Of a stretch of 64,000 nucleotides of DNA, positions 1 to 7,899 are shown piece by piece. The DNA comes from 13-2-20CM-66-19 sp963760225 (GTDB lineage: Bacteria > Pseudomonadota > Gammaproteobacteria > Steroidobacterales > Steroidobacteraceae). A program made the translations under genes and the position numbers. The notes below the pieces were generated by a model, which was not told where the DNA came from, searched no databases, and saw nothing but the letters and a program-made list of their open reading frames with translations. The stretch is from the NCBI GenBank assembly GCA_963760225.1, contig CAVXCD010000003.1, positions 62,001 through 126,000 of the forward strand, read 5' to 3'. Position 1 is the first letter of the stretch. The number at the start of each line of letters is the position of its first letter.

Positions 1-1
1 C

Positions 2-493
2 CATGCGCAAGCCGTGTTGTGCTGGGTACAGCTCTGGCGCAAGCAGGGAGAGGCTGCCATCGCCGCCGGTTGGCGCGCGGTGCACCTCGATCCGAACAAT
101 GCCGATGCCTATTTTTTTCTCTCTTTTGCTCTCGCCGTGTCAGAACGTGGTGAGGAAGCCTTACACAACATCGTCAAAGCCATGCGGCTCACCCCTCATC
201 CGTCCGCTTTCTACCAGACCGCGCTGGGTCTGTGTTATTTCGTGCTGGAGGAGTACGACTTGGCGATTGCGGCGTGCAAGCGCGGCGTTGAGGTGACGGT
301 TGGATCCATTCCCAACCACTATTGGCTCTGCCTTATCTACACGTTACTGGGCCGCGACGAGGAGGCGCGCGTGGAGCGCGAGGAGCTGATGGCGCTCAGC
401 GGCGGTCGCAAGCCCGTGATTCAGCACATCTGGCTGAACGAAGACTTGGGCTTCCGGATGCACGGTCTGGCTCGGCTTGCAGGACTTGAATAG
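2..493 (+). CDS. TPR-repeat protein, C-terminal part (cut by window start)
   Basis: The frame is open from the first bases, so the N-terminus lies outside the window; an internal GTG at 14 is unlikely to be the true start. About 160 residues remain. They show TPR-like helix pairs (for example LDPNNADAYFFLSFALA) and end in LARLAGLE. This composition matches the C-terminal TPR part of winged-helix or adenylate-cyclase-like TPR regulators, of which a full example lies at 12908-14650, but no N-terminal domain is visible here. It converges with the aldehyde dehydrogenase gene 70 bp downstream. The TPR assignment is fairly sure; the role is not known. Confidence 0.7.
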   Translation, partial: HAQAVLCWVQLWRKQGEAAIAAGWRAVHLDPNNADAYFFLSFALAVSERGEEALHNIVKAMRLTPHPSAFYQTALGLCYFVLEEYDLAIAACKRGVEVTVGSIPNHYWLCLIYTLLGRDEEARVEREELMALSGGRKPVIQHIWLNEDLGFRMHGLARLAGLE

Positions 494-562
494 GCGGAAG
501 GCTTCAGCCCTCTGCCTGCCCGTCTCCAGACGTGTATTTCGCCGCCGATTGTGCCCTCGTAG

Positions 563-2320
563 CTAACCGCGCATAGCATCCAAGACGATGCCCGGCACCT
601 TCGCCCAGCTGGCGTTTTCCTCCATCGCCACAACTTTGGGCATCATCTTATGAGTGCTGCGGTGACTGGCGAAGTAACCGGGTTTGGGGAACGTGGTGAG
701 CGGCGCGCGTAATACCGTTTTCTCGACACCTTCCAGCATGGAAGTGTTGTGGACGAAGCCGCTGCCGCTTTGAATATCCTCCGGCGTTGACCCCGGATAC
801 GCGCCCCATGGCGGTGCGGCAAGTACGAAGGGCATACCGATGAAGGCGTTGACGGCGATTACTCCGTAACGCAGCTTTGTAATCGCCCGCTCCACTGCCT
901 CGTTGATGCGCGGGTCCTTGAGCGATTGCGGATGCACAATGAGGTTGGCATTGAGCGTGCCCCACAGTCTGTTGTTGCAAAATTCCACGGCCCGTTCCAG
1001 AAACTCCACGGGATCAGCGCTGCCGATGCGTGTTTCCGATATCACCGAGCAGAATGGCTCCTGCGCGTAAAGCGGTTCATCGCGCGCGTTGGGATCGAGG
1101 CCGAAGATGAAGGTCCACGGCAATGACCCAGGCATTGCATTGCCCAGATGCTTTATCTGTGTGCGATCGGTGGTCAGCTTGAGCCAACGATCTTCCGCGC
1201 CGGGGTAGTAAGCCTGCCGGGGAGCTACCTTGGCGCACACCCCCTGCAAGGCTCGCATAAATACATCGCTGCCGGCCCAGCCTTTGGGCAGCACCAGCAT
1301 CTTCGCGGCGCAGCACAAAAACGAGGCATTCATGAGAAAGGAAGTGGCGGCATCCTCGGCCTGATGACGCAGTTCCTTGTCGCTGTAAGGTCCCGGTACG
1401 ACGATGAACGGCGAGACGTTCCCGAGCTCGGAAGTGAGGGGCTTCTTGAGCAGCGGCTCATGGCGTTGCATGCGCGTCTCGCGCTCCGGCCCCGGTGGTC
1501 CCCAGACGATATTGTCGTGGGTTTTATCGGAGCCGGTGATATGCACCTCATCGATATCGCCATGGTAGACGAGATAGCGTCCTTCGTCGGCGCCGCCGTA
1601 CACCACCGCAAGGAAATTCTGCTTGATCGCCTCGGCAAACGCCTCTTCAATGTAGGGGCCGAGATAGGCATTGACAGGGTTCATCTTGAGCAAAACGACT
1701 TTGCCTTCGTTGAACATTTTGGTGATGACATCCATCGGCGGGATGGCGGCAATGTTCCCGGCGCCGAGTACCAACACCACGCGGCCATCGTGGTCCGGCT
1801 GTTTGTAGAAGCGGGCGCGGTCGTGCTCTAACGACTCCACTGTCACGCCAGCCTGCATGTGCACCTCGGCTGTGATGTTCTTGAACAGCATGCCGTCGAT
1901 GGCATTGCCCGGAAACAGGCGCACCGACAGTCGGCCATCGATCGTTCGCCCGACAGGGCCGACGGGTGTGTTGCCGGAATGCTTGAGGGCGGCGAGCGAC
2001 TCGCGGATCAGACGCAACTGGCGCACCACGCCCCACGGGCCGGTGGACCATTCTTCCGCTTCCTCCGGCGTGCCGAGTTTGATCCCCTTGGCCTTGCAGC
2101 CGGCCTGCACCATACGATTGGCCACGCGCAGGGCGCCCTGCTGCATGGCGTTCACGAGCACGATACGCTGCTCAAGGGCCAGCTTGGCGAAGATCTTGGT
2201 ACCCTCACGCAGTCGCGCGATGGCGGCGGCCATCTGGCTCTGGCTGGAAGGTAGTGGTGCGTCCAGCGGGGGGCTAGCCGCATAACTGGTAAATTCCCGC
2301 AGTTTCATGACAGCGCTCAT
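563..2320 (-). CDS. aldehyde dehydrogenase family protein
   Basis: A 585-residue NAD(P)-dependent aldehyde dehydrogenase-fold protein, longer than the usual ~490. Seen: a nucleotide-binding stretch GAGNIAAIPPMDVITKMFNE, the catalytic-glutamate motif SELGNVSP, and a cysteine motif NASFLCCAAK where the family normally has N-x-GQ-x-C. I chose the ATG at 2320 because a perfect AGGAGG sits 9 nt upstream (2330-2335); an in-frame GTG 27 nt further upstream would place that Shine-Dalgarno inside the gene. The GQ to SF change and the double cysteine mark a divergent subgroup, so the substrate cannot be named. It is convergent with the TPR gene and monocistronic. Confidence 0.85.
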   Translation of the reverse strand: MSAVMKLREFTSYAASPPLDAPLPSSQSQMAAAIARLREGTKIFAKLALEQRIVLVNAMQQGALRVANRMVQAGCKAKGIKLGTPEEAEEWSTGPWGVVRQLRLIRESLAALKHSGNTPVGPVGRTIDGRLSVRLFPGNAIDGMLFKNITAEVHMQAGVTVESLEHDRARFYKQPDHDGRVVLVLGAGNIAAIPPMDVITKMFNEGKVVLLKMNPVNAYLGPYIEEAFAEAIKQNFLAVVYGGADEGRYLVYHGDIDEVHITGSDKTHDNIVWGPPGPERETRMQRHEPLLKKPLTSELGNVSPFIVVPGPYSDKELRHQAEDAATSFLMNASFLCCAAKMLVLPKGWAGSDVFMRALQGVCAKVAPRQAYYPGAEDRWLKLTTDRTQIKHLGNAMPGSLPWTFIFGLDPNARDEPLYAQEPFCSVISETRIGSADPVEFLERAVEFCNNRLWGTLNANLIVHPQSLKDPRINEAVERAITKLRYGVIAVNAFIGMPFVLAAPPWGAYPGSTPEDIQSGSGFVHNTSMLEGVEKTVLRAPLTTFPKPGYFASHRSTHKMMPKVVAMEENASWAKVPGIVLDAMRG

Positions 2321-2874
2321 GGTTTGTTGCCTCCTCTTCGTCATCACCGCGGGGTAAAACAGTCCTCCAAGACTCTGGACGAGGTGAAGCGGTGGGGGTA
2401 GTTTCTAACGGTAAGTAACGTCGGGGTTAAACCGCACCGCGACGGCGTACGACACTTGTACGGGGGCTGCGCGAACCACTTCATTCGATGTCGTAATGGC
2501 GCACCGCACGCTCGATCTATTCGCACGCGATGGCCGATTGGTTGCGGGAGATTTGCGGGAGTCGGTGGTGCTCAGTTGTGCTTCGTGGTGCCAATCGCAA
2601 CGGGCGCCCCTTGGCAAGTTGTTGAATTCACAGGTTACCTTGAGCCAACTACTGGGCTCATAATGCCGGAGTCGAGATTTCGAGTCGCTCCTTTCCATGA
2701 ATCATTGGGGCCACTTGCGAGGCGCCTCCCGTTCGCACGGTCGAGAGCGCGGAAGACGTGCGGGAAACGAAATCAAATACTTTATCCGCGCGCGAAGTCG
2801 GAGTGCTCAAAATCGGCTGTCGTGAGAATTTGAGAATTCGCGATCGAGCCACTCATCAAGGGTAGCTGTGAATT

Positions 2875-2903
2875 CCGACTAGACCTTTATTGCGATAGTT
2901 GGT
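2875..2903. repeat. 29-nt dispersed repeat, copy 1
   Basis: The sequence beginning TCCGACTAGACCTTTATTGC recurs at 6169-6197 with two mismatches, same orientation. The second copy lies about 100 bp before an IS630-type transposase remnant, so the repeat may be an IS terminus; no inverted partner was found. Confidence 0.55.
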
Positions 2904-3005
2904 GTGCCGAGATTGTGACGACCTCAGACTTGGTGTGCCGTAACTGTGCCGTGGTGTGCCTGGCGAGAGGGTTGGCAAGCGCTCCAAGTGATTGATTATT
3001 AAGCC
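2901..3005 (+). repeat. GTGTGCC-rich element-end repeat, copy A
   Basis: A block of about 105 bp with several GTGTGCC or near-identical heptamers at short spacing, directly followed by a tRNA-Phe 3' half. It matches copy B (8938-9050) over its whole length at roughly 85% by eye, and copy C (14655-14758). The arrangement resembles arm-type integrase-binding sites beside an att core; this is inference. Confidence 0.6.
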
Positions 3006-3022
3006 CCTAGAATCACCGAAAA

Positions 3023-3070
3023 CGGACTGAAAATCCGCGTGTCGGTGGTTCGATTCCGCCCCTGGCCACC
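3023..3070 (+). repeat. tRNA-Phe 3'-half direct repeat (att-like), copy 1
   Basis: Contains the tRNA-Phe anticodon arm (loop CTGAAAA, anticodon GAA), variable region, T arm with TTCGATT loop, and the 3' acceptor strand ending CCTGGCCACC. The 5' half (acceptor, D arm) is absent, so it is not a functional tRNA. Such 3' tRNA copies are typical att scars of tyrosine-recombinase elements. Matching copies lie at 9061, 9374, 40874 and 63321. Confidence 0.85.
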
Positions 3071-3443
3071 GTTCAAATAAAAATCAAACACGTAGCTTGG
3101 TTTGCTTGTGCCGTGGGCCGCGTGTGACACAAAAATCCGGTGCCCGTAGCGCCGGACTGGAGCACCCTCAAATCAGTGAGTTGCGACATAACCCGAGGAC
3201 CTGACCAAAAATCCGGTTGTCGCTTTGCACGCGACCGCTCGCTGTTTGAGTTCAATACTTTGCGATCAGGGGCGTGACCATCCCCAAATCCGGTGGTGGA
3301 CTTTGTCGGCAGCTCGCGGCGGTAGCTTCAGTGATCCCAACTTCGACGGCAACGTCGGCGATGCCCTGCTCAAGCGCTTCGTGGTGACCTTACGACTACT
3401 CCCGCCAGATCATCTTTCTCAAGCGCATCGCTCCGGCGCCGAA

Positions 3444-4313
3444 TCATGAGGTCGGTAGGAGACTGCGAATCTGCCTCACCGCGTAATCGACCTTCATATC
3501 GAATGCGCGCTTCCCCAGCTCCGCCGTTGAGCGGCGCGCGTCACCCAGGATTCCGTTTTGTGGACTGTGCGGACCGAACTGCGCCTTGCCATCCCCGGCG
3601 GTGTGACCGACGACGGGATCTCCCACCGCAGAGGAGACCAGATCTCTGCGCACCCATGTGTTGTCCTTGTCGAGATACATCATTTCCGAGGTGTCAAAGA
3701 GGTAACCGTGGAGGCCGAGTGGATAGCCGTGCTGCGTCAGGTACCGATCGAACGCATCATTGGCGGGCCTATAGACCTGGTCACAGTAGAACACACGAGT
3801 TCCTCCACTTAAGTTGCCGTCGAGCTTCTTGGCGACCTCCTCGTAGACCTGCGGCTGGCCGCCGCCGTGATCGCCCATCAGAATCACGTTGCGGAAACCG
3901 TTGAGGGCCGCTTGACCCGCGATGCGCTCGAGCATGGCAGCGAGCAGCTCGTCCGTGATCCCGATGGTACCGGGAATCGATTCTGCATCGTTCGGAGTGT
4001 AGGGCAACACGGGCAGGAACATAGCATTGCCGAGTTTTCTCGCGATCGCCTCGACCGTCGCATGCGCTATGAGGTTATGGCCGCCGTTCGCGTTCTGGGG
4101 GCCTCGTTGCTCGACACCGCCGGTGTAGATGAGCGCCGTCGTCTTGCCCGCCGCGATCTCGCACTTCACTTCCACCCAGGTCATCTTCTCGAACTCCACC
4201 AGATCGGTCTGCGCGCACGGCGCAGCGCGCGCAGATCCCGCAGCCAGTATCAGGCAGGCCGTGCCGCCAGCGATCAACATCAGCAAGGAATGCGAAATCG
4301 AACCAATGCGCAC
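3444..4313 (-). CDS. secreted creatininase-family protein with altered metal ligands
   Basis: A 289-residue protein with a signal peptide (hydrophobic to about residue 30, ending SARAAP). The creatininase fold (creatinine amidohydrolase family, normally a di-metal enzyme) is seen in GGVEQRGPQNANGGHN, the PGTIGIT loop, MGDHGGGQ and a DTSEMMYL stretch. By eye alignment several usual ligands differ: EQHGPH is EQRGPQ, GTD is GGH, and HAGE is HGYL. Activity may thus be altered or lost. The GTG start at 4313 follows a GGAG. The gene starts 18 nt after the upstream secreted-protein gene ends, so the two probably form an operon divergent from the LysR gene. Confidence 0.7.
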   Translation of the reverse strand: MRIGSISHSLLMLIAGGTACLILAAGSARAAPCAQTDLVEFEKMTWVEVKCEIAAGKTTALIYTGGVEQRGPQNANGGHNLIAHATVEAIARKLGNAMFLPVLPYTPNDAESIPGTIGITDELLAAMLERIAGQAALNGFRNVILMGDHGGGQPQVYEEVAKKLDGNLSGGTRVFYCDQVYRPANDAFDRYLTQHGYPLGLHGYLFDTSEMMYLDKDNTWVRRDLVSSAVGDPVVGHTAGDGKAQFGPHSPQNGILGDARRSTAELGKRAFDMKVDYAVRQIRSLLPTS

Positions 4314-4331
4314 GTCATTCTCCGTGTAATT

Positions 4332-4880
4332 TCATTTTAAAATGAGTTCACGAATCAATTCAGTGCCCAGAACTTTTCTGTATCCATTCCGGACGACTCT
4401 TGCCTTGTTCTGACACTCGGTGTTACAGATTACCTTCCTGGCCACATATTCCAGCTCGATGCCTTTATCGCCGTTGTCCCCGGCATAAGCCGCCATGTTT
4501 TTAAAAGTGATAAATAAAAACATATTGGGCTGATCTGGTGATTTTGGAGTGGCCTTGTAGACCTTGTAATCGATGATCAGCCCAGCTTTCTTCAGGGCTT
4601 CCATGGTCGGCTTCCATGTCGAATTTAGCCAATCGATGTACTCTGCAAAATGCCCGTACTCAACTTGTATGTAGTCCACCTCAGTGACCGGGCCGTCAGT
4701 ATACCGGCGGTCATTCTGGGCAAGTGCATTCTGGGCAAGCGCATTCTGGGCAAGCGCATCCTGGGCAAGCGCATCCTGGACACGTGCATCCTGGGCACGT
4801 GCACGTGCATCAAGCGAAAGTGAGGAAGCTGCGAGACACGAAGCTGTGAGACACATGGATAAGATAATAGTCTTAGTCAT
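4332..4880 (-). CDS. secreted protein with DALAQ/NALAQ pentapeptide repeats
   Basis: 182 residues, with a signal peptide (MTKTIILSMCLTASCLAASS) followed by about six near-identical pentapeptides of the type DALAQ/NALAQ (residues ~28-56), encoded by 15-bp tandem repeats. The rest, about 125 residues with TEVDYIQVEYGHFAEYIDWL, is a compact domain I cannot place with certainty; its pattern resembles a dimeric alpha/beta-barrel (ABM-like) fold. It is the first gene of a probable operon with the creatininase-like protein and is divergent from the LysR gene at 5160. Confidence 0.7.
   Translation of the reverse strand: MTKTIILSMCLTASCLAASSLSLDARARAQDARVQDALAQDALAQNALAQNALAQNDRRYTDGPVTEVDYIQVEYGHFAEYIDWLNSTWKPTMEALKKAGLIIDYKVYKATPKSPDQPNMFLFITFKNMAAYAGDNGDKGIELEYVARKVICNTECQNKARVVRNGYRKVLGTELIRELILK
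4720..4804. repeat. 15-bp tandem repeat array
   Basis: About six units of the type GCAAGCGCATTCTGG with small substitutions, lying inside the secreted-protein gene on the opposite strand and keeping its frame (15 bp = 5 codons). Such arrays change copy number by slippage, so the linker length may vary between strains. Confidence 0.85.
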
Positions 4881-5159
4881 TTTCTCTTTACCTGTTGTGA
4901 TGTATCTCTACTCGACTAACACCCGGATTAACCTGACCTGTCCTGAGGTGTTCCGAAGTCGGTATTGAATGGAGGTTAACCATTACGAAAAGGAATTCGT
5001 CATCCTTGTCGCGCTGAGGCGTATAGATTTTCGCAAAACGTGTATTTAGTGAAATCTTTATGCAAAATAGTAAATTACGCAAATTCATTATTATCACGGT
5101 TATAGTGCTGTTGGAGCACGATTCTGTTATTCGGCGAGAGAACGCTTTAGGAGACCCCC

Positions 5160-6116
5160 TTGCTTGAAGATTTACGCGCTCTCGTAGAGTTCGCCCATGC
5201 CGGGTCCATCGCCGGTGCAGCCGATCGTCTATTCCGGACGCCCTCTGCGATTACCCGGCAGGTGCAAAGGCTGGAGGCTGCATTGGGTGCCGAGTTGCTC
5301 GACCGCTCGGTAAAGCCTCCGCGTCTGAACTCGCTTGGCTCCAGGGTGCTCGAACAAGCGCGAGATCTGCTGCAGCGGACGGAGGCGCTGAAATCTCTTA
5401 CGTCAAGCGACGCTGAACCTCACGGCCTCTTGCGCATCGGGCTCTCGCATCCCCTGGCCGAGAGGACGCTTATCGACCCTATTCTGGCGCTGGCTGAAAA
5501 ATACCCCAAGGTCCGAGTGCGGCTGTTGAGCGAACTTACCGGTGAATTATTTCACCGGCTGCTCGCGGGTGAACTCGACGTTGCAGCCGTGCTTTTGCCC
5601 GAAGGTAAAACCGCGCCTCCACCTCTTCTGACAAATATCATCGCTAGCGACCGCATGGAGATCGTTCAAGGCGCCGCAGGCAACCTTGACGGTGATTGGA
5701 AAAGTTTGGGCAGAGCACCCTGGGTGCTCAATCCGCTCGGGTGCCCGCTTCGGGCAAGCCTCATCGATCGGATGGAGCGTGCCGGCTTCACCCCAACGAT
5801 TGCGGCTGAAGTTCACAACATGCATTTGCAGCTAGCGTTCGTTCAGTCCGGTTATGGTGTCGGGCTGCTGCCTGCTCGCTTTATTGTTAGGAATCATTCT
5901 CTCAACACCGTGAAAGTATTGCGTCCCCCATCGTTTGGCCTGCACCCGTCCGTCGCGATAGTCCGGGCTGGGCAACTTGGCGCCTTGGGGAAGGCCGTCG
6001 AGCTTTTGGAACACGGGTTTCGGCGATTGTTTGAGGCAGCCGACACCACGAATCGCGTGACGAGGCAGCGAAGAGGTGTGCCCGCGAATCGGCGGGCGGC
6101 GCGACCGCCCAAGTAG
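5160..6116 (+). CDS. LysR-family transcriptional regulator
   Basis: 318 residues. The N-terminal winged helix is clear (MLEDLRALVEFAHAGSIAGA, then ITRQVQRLEAALGAELLDRS at residues ~32-51), followed by a periplasmic-binding-like effector domain from about residue 88. The TTG start at 5160 has an AGGAG 8 nt upstream and matches the family start exactly. It is divergent from the operon 4880-3444, with an AT-rich 279-bp gap, the usual place for LysR operators, so control of that operon is likely. The last ~20 residues are basic and probably unstructured. The ligand is unknown. Confidence 0.9.
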   Translation: MLEDLRALVEFAHAGSIAGAADRLFRTPSAITRQVQRLEAALGAELLDRSVKPPRLNSLGSRVLEQARDLLQRTEALKSLTSSDAEPHGLLRIGLSHPLAERTLIDPILALAEKYPKVRVRLLSELTGELFHRLLAGELDVAAVLLPEGKTAPPPLLTNIIASDRMEIVQGAAGNLDGDWKSLGRAPWVLNPLGCPLRASLIDRMERAGFTPTIAAEVHNMHLQLAFVQSGYGVGLLPARFIVRNHSLNTVKVLRPPSFGLHPSVAIVRAGQLGALGKAVELLEHGFRRLFEAADTTNRVTRQRRGVPANRRAARPPK

Positions 6117-6168
6117 TGCCCGGACATCGCTTGTTGCAGCTGACCTGAGCCGTCTTGAAGACATTTTA

Positions 6169-6197
6169 TCCGACTAGACCTTCATTCCGATAGTTGG
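6169..6197. repeat. 29-nt dispersed repeat, copy 2
   Basis: Same orientation as the copy at 2875-2903, with two mismatches. It lies upstream of the IS630 remnant and may be its left end. Confidence 0.55.
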
Positions 6198-6302
6198 GTC
6201 GACGTATTCATTGCTTCCGTGTAAAGGAGCGTTTGAGCGAAGGGTTTAGAGAATGCTAGATGCTGCGCGACCGGCCTGTTCGGTAGCGCACACATCTCCG
6301 TT

Positions 6303-6557
6303 CTGACGGCAGTGCGAGATTCATGCGAGGGTCTGGATGTGCATCTGGTGGTTGACAACTACGACACTCATCGACAAGCCCGCGTCAAAGCCTGGCTCGC
6401 GAGGTGCCCGCGCTTCCACGTTCACTACACTCCGACTTACTCCTCCTGACTCAACCAGGTCGAACGCTGGTTCGGACTCATTACACAGCAGCTCCGCTTA
6501 TACGTTCTCCACCGAGCGGGCGCTCGATGCCCCGGTGACGTCGTGACGATCGGGTAG
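6303..6557 (+). pseudogene. IS630-family transposase remnant
   Basis: In this frame the translation contains LDVHLVVDNYDTHRQARVKA, then WLARCPRFHVHYTPTYSS, then LNQVERWFGLITQQL. This is the C-terminal half of an IS630-type DDE transposase, with the second catalytic Asp in DNY and the last acidic residue in the VER motif. A TGA at 6447-6449 stands where the family has Trp (SSWLNQVERWF), so one base change broke the gene. The N-terminal helix-turn-helix half and clear terminal inverted repeats are missing, so it cannot move by itself. Confidence 0.8.
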
Positions 6558-6710
6558 ACGGCTCTGTGCGATATCGAACAGACACTCATAGCTTACGGGT
6601 TTCACTGTACCGATCGGCGCAAGCTAGGAGCGTGCCCGTCCTACTGTTTGTGATTGCATCCGTGACGCCCCTGCGTTGAAAAATCGCTATCACAGTAAAG
6701 AGTTGCCAGG

Positions 6711-6915
6711 ATGACTACCAACGAGGCCGCGAAAGTCGTCCAAAGCAGCGTATCGCTGGTCCCGCTGGCTGCGCTCGCCTGCCTCGCACTGTCCCCCCCC
6801 AGCAATGGCCGCGCCGGCCGCCGCTAAAGCGAAACCCGCACAGCGGTGCCTCACTGATTTCGCGGCACAGAGCCAAAAGGTGGATGCGTACTGGGCGGAC
6901 CACCTGTTGAAGTGA
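6711..6915 (+). pseudogene. small exported protein frame broken at a run of eight C
   Basis: From the ATG at 6711 the frame reads MTTNEAAKVVQSSVSLVPLA and a further hydrophobic stretch like a signal peptide, then stops soon after a run of eight C (6793-6800). In the next frame it continues as AMAAPAAAKAKPAQRC and then LTDFAAQSQKVDAYWADHLL, ending at TGA 6915. A one-base change in the C-run joins both halves into a protein of about 68 residues with an AMA-type signal cleavage site. It may be a true frameshift, a phase-variable tract or a sequencing error. The product is not recognised. Confidence 0.45.
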
Positions 6916-7155
6916 TGAGGGCCTCGAGGAACCGGACTACGTCTCGGCCGCGCGGTCAATGTCCGCTCCCTTACTCTTGAACGGCAGCAATTGGGAGAGT
7001 CGTCCGACCGCTCTGAGTCCATGAGCCGCCCGTCGCGAAAGCCGGCGCTGGGTCAACAGCGGTAGTACAGGCCAATCCGTCAGCAGGCGGCTGCGGTCAA
7101 TTGGTCGTGCGACTAGACTGTTCAAAAGCGGAGGTTCCGAACCTGCGCCGAGGAA

Positions 7156-7617
7156 ATGAACGAAACGGAGGCCCAAGTGAAATGCCCTAGATGCGGCGTG
7201 GACCTGCTGGCAGCGATACGGCACAAGATCCAGGTCAACTACTGTCAGTCCTGTAAAGGAATGTGGCTCGAGCACGATGAACTCGAAGAACTGGAGGATG
7301 AGGTCTTTGACTTCGGCGATCGCTGGAAGGGAACTCTGGTTTTCAGTTCAGCCGCTACGACTGACAGGTGCCCAGAATGTACCGCTCTCCTGCAGAGGTT
7401 CAGCTACAGGTTTTACGAACTGCAGATGGAGTTCTGTCCGAACCAACATGGATACTGGCTGGATGATGACGAGGACACAAGAGTCTTAGAATTGATGAAA
7501 AGGGAAGAAGCGGATCTCCAACGCAAATTGCTTGCAGAGGACAAGTGGGCGGTGACCTTAAGACACATGCGCTCTCGCTCATTTTTTAGCAAACTGCGAG
7601 ATTTGTTTCACAGATAG
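7156..7617 (+). CDS. double zinc-ribbon protein (TFIIB-type zf)
   Basis: 153 residues. The first zinc ribbon has C10-x2-C13 and C30-x2-C33 (CPRCGVDLL, YCQSCKGMWLE). The second has C72-x2-C75 and C94-x3-H98 (CPECTALLQ, FCPNQHGYWLDDDE), with one cysteine replaced by histidine. This is the layout of the small bacterial zf-TFIIB family, whose molecular role is not established; nucleic-acid or protein binding is assumed. The start ATG at 7156 has GAGGA directly upstream. The tail is basic and helical. It stands alone, surrounded by decayed sequence. Confidence 0.8.
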   Translation: MNETEAQVKCPRCGVDLLAAIRHKIQVNYCQSCKGMWLEHDELEELEDEVFDFGDRWKGTLVFSSAATTDRCPECTALLQRFSYRFYELQMEFCPNQHGYWLDDDEDTRVLELMKREEADLQRKLLAEDKWAVTLRHMRSRSFFSKLRDLFHR

Positions 7618-7899
7618 TTTTCAGGAGGCCGGAGTTGCATCATCGTGTGCGGTTGATGGTTGTTGGGTTGCGGGGGAGCTCGTTGCCCTTTCTGCGTCGA
7701 GGCCATTGAGCGCCACTCATCGCGATCCTTATCGAAACGAACACCGGCAGTAACCGGCCAAGTACTGTCATGCAGAGCGCCGAAAAGCCTTCCCGAAAGC
7801 GGTCGCCGGCTTAGCCAAGGTGCAGCGGGCCTACTTCTTCTTCCTTGGATCTCGACTCGCCTACCACCGGTTGCGCGGCTGGCGGCGAAACACGTGCCT

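Larger units (their letters stand above)
2321..3443. other. 1.1 kb region without a convincing gene; decayed mobile DNA
   Basis: No reading frame here has a recognisable product. The left half (to about 2870) shows nothing identifiable. From 2875 come a 29-nt sequence repeated at 6169, a GTGTGCC-rich block (2901-3005) and a tRNA-Phe 3' half (3023-3070). 3071-3443 is unassigned. The region reads as the scar of an element that used tRNA-Phe. Confidence 0.6.
6117..7155. other. 1 kb region of decayed genes
   Basis: Between the LysR and zinc-ribbon genes there is no intact gene. It holds the second copy of the 29-nt repeat (6169-6197), an IS630-type transposase remnant (6303-6557) and a small frameshifted exported-peptide frame (6711-6915). 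I see nothing recognisable in 6916-7155. Confidence 0.6.

Noticed and set aside
3006..3075. A complete tRNA-Phe gene
   Set aside because: Only the 3' half is present: no acceptor 5' strand and no D arm in front of the anticodon arm. The same holds for the other copies.
4720..4804. CRISPR array
   Set aside because: The repeats are 15 bp in direct tandem with no spacers and keep a coding frame.
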